From Chalara sp. BL73 (taxonomy: Eukaryota; Ascomycota; Leotiomycetes; Helotiales): a stretch of 64,000 nucleotides of DNA. Where the stretch lies: contig CAKJVC010000092.1 in assembly GCA_918026815.1 (NCBI GenBank), positions 124,001 through 188,000 on the forward strand, written 5' to 3'. The translations under genes were made by a program, and so were the position numbers. The notes under the pieces were generated by a model, which did no database searches, had not been told where the DNA came from, and saw nothing but the letters and a program-made list of their open reading frames with translations. Below are positions 61,311-64,000 of the stretch, in pieces (positions within the stretch are counted from its first letter, which is position 1; the number at the start of each line of letters is the position of its first letter).

Positions 61311-63529
61311 ATGGAGGACAACGACAACAACAGCAATAGCAACAGCACCAGCAATATGATGCACCCCAGGAAGAGACTGAGAGCCGCACATGCAGTAAGA
61401 TTGCCGACGGCTACTGTATGTCATAGTAGTCCTGCTGGTCTAACTCTATTACCCAGTGCGATAGTTGTAGAATAAGAAAAATCAGGTGTGTGCTGAACCA
61501 AACAGATGAAAGCATGAAGAAAGATCTTAAGCTGACAACTGCTGCAAGGTGTGATGGCCAACAGCCTTGCTCGAGCTGTGCCAGCTTGGAACAGGAGTGC
61601 ACCCATGGCGCGGAGACAAACTCGTACTTGTTCCCTTTCCTTTTCCCCCGACGTGATGTAATCTGTGACTATAATAACTCTTGAACCACAGAAGGGGCAA
61701 AAGCGATCTCATCCTCGAGGGCGTCCTGCGTGTAGAAGCCTTCCTTCATGATATGAATGCTGTAATCGTAAGAAAATCTTCAGTAGCCTCTTCGGACGAC
61801 ACCCATCTGTTGGGCATCATACTCATCCTATGATAACAGGCTGCTTCATCCTATAACTCAACCCGCCGCCCGCCTCTCCATCCAGAGCCAACATTCAGCC
61901 CTATAGACCAATATCAGCACCGAACTCCCGCCTCATCTCACACAAATGCCTCGGAAACCCTACAAAATGCTGTTCTCGATTCTATGCACACCTCAACCAC
62001 AGAATCTATCCTGCAATGGCCACATTTCGACGTCTTTCCCTCGCTCAGGCGGATATACGTCTCCATTTTTATCCTTGAGCAATCCCGGGCACCCATATTG
62101 ATGAGACCCTCTACAATGTATCCCTACGTAAGCGGTGTGGACATTGATCACACGATATCATCCTTCGAGCATACCGTAAACTTCTGGTATCCTACGGTAT
62201 CGCAAGCGAGACTCAAAGCGGCTCGATCTCTGATCTCTGCTGGTCAGGTCGATGACAGCACATCATCCTGCCTTGCATTCCTGATCATGGCTTTAGGCTG
62301 TGCCAGCCAAGCTACTTCTGGGTTGGCTACCGGTGTGAATCTGTCAAAAGAAGAGCTGGATTATAGGGCTTCACAGAAAGCGAGAGCTGATATGTACATG
62401 GATGGACTCCTGAAGAAACTGCATATTGTTCATATGGAGATGAGCCCCACCGCCGTCCAGTGCCTCTTCTTAGTAGCGTAAGCATATCCCAATTATTGTG
62501 CGGTGCTTGATTAATGAGTGTGGCCAGGCTGTATTTCGCGTTCTTGCGACGCCCGCTCCAAGCATGGGAATACATCAACACAGCTGCTACCAAATGCCGT
62601 CTCCTCCTCTCCTACGCACCCCTCTATGAAACCGATGAAGACAGAGAATGCATGCGCCGCATCTTCTGGTCTTGCTACATCCTCGAAAGCGACTATCTCG
62701 CAGAGCTCTCCGCCCTTCCCCAGTCTGGGATCGCCAATATAGAGTCCTCTATTCCCCTTCCCGGCCAATACGATACGCACGCCTCAGAAACCGAACAGGA
62801 GCAATCCTCCCTCTACTTCCTGGCCTGTATCTCCATGCGCCGTCTCCTCAATCGAGTGCATCACGTGCTCTACGCCAAAGAATCGGGTGTCTCCCTTGAC
62901 AATGCGCGCTTCCCCTACGTTGTCTCAGAGCTGAACCATCAGCTTGAGGAATGGCGGGAGTTTTTGCCAGCGGCCTTTAAGTTTAGCATTGATACGCAAC
63001 CTACTGCCACCGAACATGGCGGGTTCTTAAGACAGAGGTATTTGACTTGTCGGAGTGTGATCTACAGGCCATACTTGACGTGGGTGTTGACTACGACGGC
63101 GGATATGGGGACTTTCCCGGAAGATGTGCTAGGTAGTTGTCGAGCGTGCCTGGATGCCTGCCTACTACACATCTTAAATTTACGAGCATTCGCGCATACG
63201 GTACTTGTAGATACTTGGATCTGTTCTCTTTCGTAGGTGTTTCTCCAACCTTTTCAAGCATGGTGTAATTAACGGGACGTAGGATGACGGGGGCAATGCT
63301 GGTCCTTCTCGCTGCATGTCGGTTGCCCTCTCTGCGACAACTCATCGCGAAAGAGATCTTGACCGCAGGCCGGCATCTCAAGCGACTAATTCAAGGGTGG
63401 ATGGACATATCCGGGCAGCCCAGCTCACCCAGCGTGGACCAAAGCCTGAGGATTATTGCGGAAGTGGAGGGCTTCATCGAGCAGGAGTATCACAGCGAGA
63501 GTGGCTATCGGCTGAGGCAGCTGGCTTGA
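61311..63529 (+). CDS. Zn2Cys6 fungal-specific transcription factor, seven exons
   Basis: Exons 61311-61394, 61457-61485, 61549-61623, 61692-61767, 61840-62477, 62528-63232 and 63283-63529 join to 617 residues. Three of the first four exons are 29-76 nt and carry the DNA-binding part. The cluster CDSCRIRKIRCDGQQPCSSC...C (about residues 29-56) has the spacing C-x2-C-x6-C-x5-C-x2-C-x6-C. A linker and short coil (SDLILEGVLRVEAFLHDMN) follow, then the fungal-specific regulatory domain (about 130-560, with ALYFAFLRRPLQAWEYINTA and RIFWSCYILESDYLAELS). The start has a basic HPRKRLRAAHA stretch beside an Asn/Ser-rich N-terminus. It lies 0.7 kb downstream of the permease on the same strand, so it may regulate the lactose pair; this is inferred from position only. 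Its finger (CRIRKIRCD) is not that of Gal4. Confidence 0.85.
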
Positions 63530-64000
63530 GCTCGAAGCTTACAGAAAGGAGGAACTTCATGCCGTTCTTTGAACTTGGAAGTTCCAATCCTTGGCATTGT
63601 GTCCGCGCATCGGAGTTATCGAAGTATCAACACTTCTTAAGCACGGAAACGATTACAGTAATGATATACTTTCTCTAGCATTTTGATCCGTTGCTGACTA
63701 ACTGTGGAACTAGAAATCCGAAATCCTTGTCCCAGCCGAATTCAATAAGACGCATGTAATATATGGGTCTCATAAGCCTTTCCGATTTGGCTTCGCTGTC
63801 TGGTGAAGACCAAGGGCTCCCGAAGTTCTTCATCCCTAATCAGGCCTCTTACCTGATATAGGCTCCTCCTTCGCTCGCGACCGATGGATGATTCAGCTCG
63901 TGGCCTTCGGTTGTCCACCTATTATCGCAAGCCTATTAGACAAGCAATGGTACGTCGTCTTAACATCTCCTTTCTAAACGTTATATTGAGGTAAATTCTG
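63530..64000. other. Right window edge, no gene recognised
   Basis: The regulator 3' flank. Frames are short and broken on both strands, and no start of a further gene is evident before the window ends. Confidence 0.45.

Overview
The window is nuclear DNA of a filamentous ascomycete (Pezizomycotina). Short GT-AG introns of about 45-150 bp interrupt most genes, intergenic regions are long, and the gene set is typical of this group: an SREBP-type regulator, a NiiA nitrite reductase, an Agd3/Uge3/Gtb3-type exopolysaccharide locus and a Zn2Cys6 regulator. I cannot name a genus. All exon models were built by eye; for the Gtb3-like, Agd3-like, Uge3-like, SREBP, NiiA, beta-galactosidase, permease, Zn2Cys6 and seven-TM genes the joined exon lengths come out as whole codons.

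Layout. 1-6.5 kb is gene-poor and holds simple repeats and at most one weak small ORF. 6.5-8.0 kb carries an MFS transporter (+), 8.3-9.4 kb an unknown Pro/Ser-rich protein (-), and 10.8-12.8 kb a secreted GH47 alpha-mannosidase (-) with one GC-AG intron. 15.7-36.6 kb is a galactosaminogalactan (GAG)-type cluster: a 19-exon, about 2,920-residue membrane glycosyltransferase of the Gtb3 type (-), a divergent secreted CE18-type deacetylase of the Agd3 type (+), and a UDP-glucose 4-epimerase of the Uge3 type (+). The epimerase would supply UDP-Gal/UDP-GalNAc, the synthase would polymerise and export, and the deacetylase would make the polymer cationic. The hydrolase genes sph3 (GH135) and ega3 (GH114), which lie between agd3 and uge3 in Aspergillus fumigatus, are not recognisable in the 4.6-kb gap here. 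Directly behind the synthase is an unidentified two-exon reading frame, perhaps a gene relic or an extra 3' exon pair.

37.6-44.8 kb encodes a 2,360-residue protein (-) with about seven membrane segments and a very long disordered tail full of recurrent Leu/Met-Trp motifs. 46.4-49.4 kb is the SREBP (SrbA-type) regulator (+) and 50.6-54.1 kb is nitrite reductase niiA (+).

54.5-60.6 kb is a divergent lactose-use pair: a GH2 beta-galactosidase (LAC4 type, -) and a sugar/lactose permease (LAC12 type, +). They share a 0.9-kb promoter with a CGG-N11-CCG element and several CreA-like sites. A Zn2Cys6 regulator (+, 61.3-63.5 kb) follows. I recognised no tRNA, rRNA, CRISPR array or intact transposon by eye.
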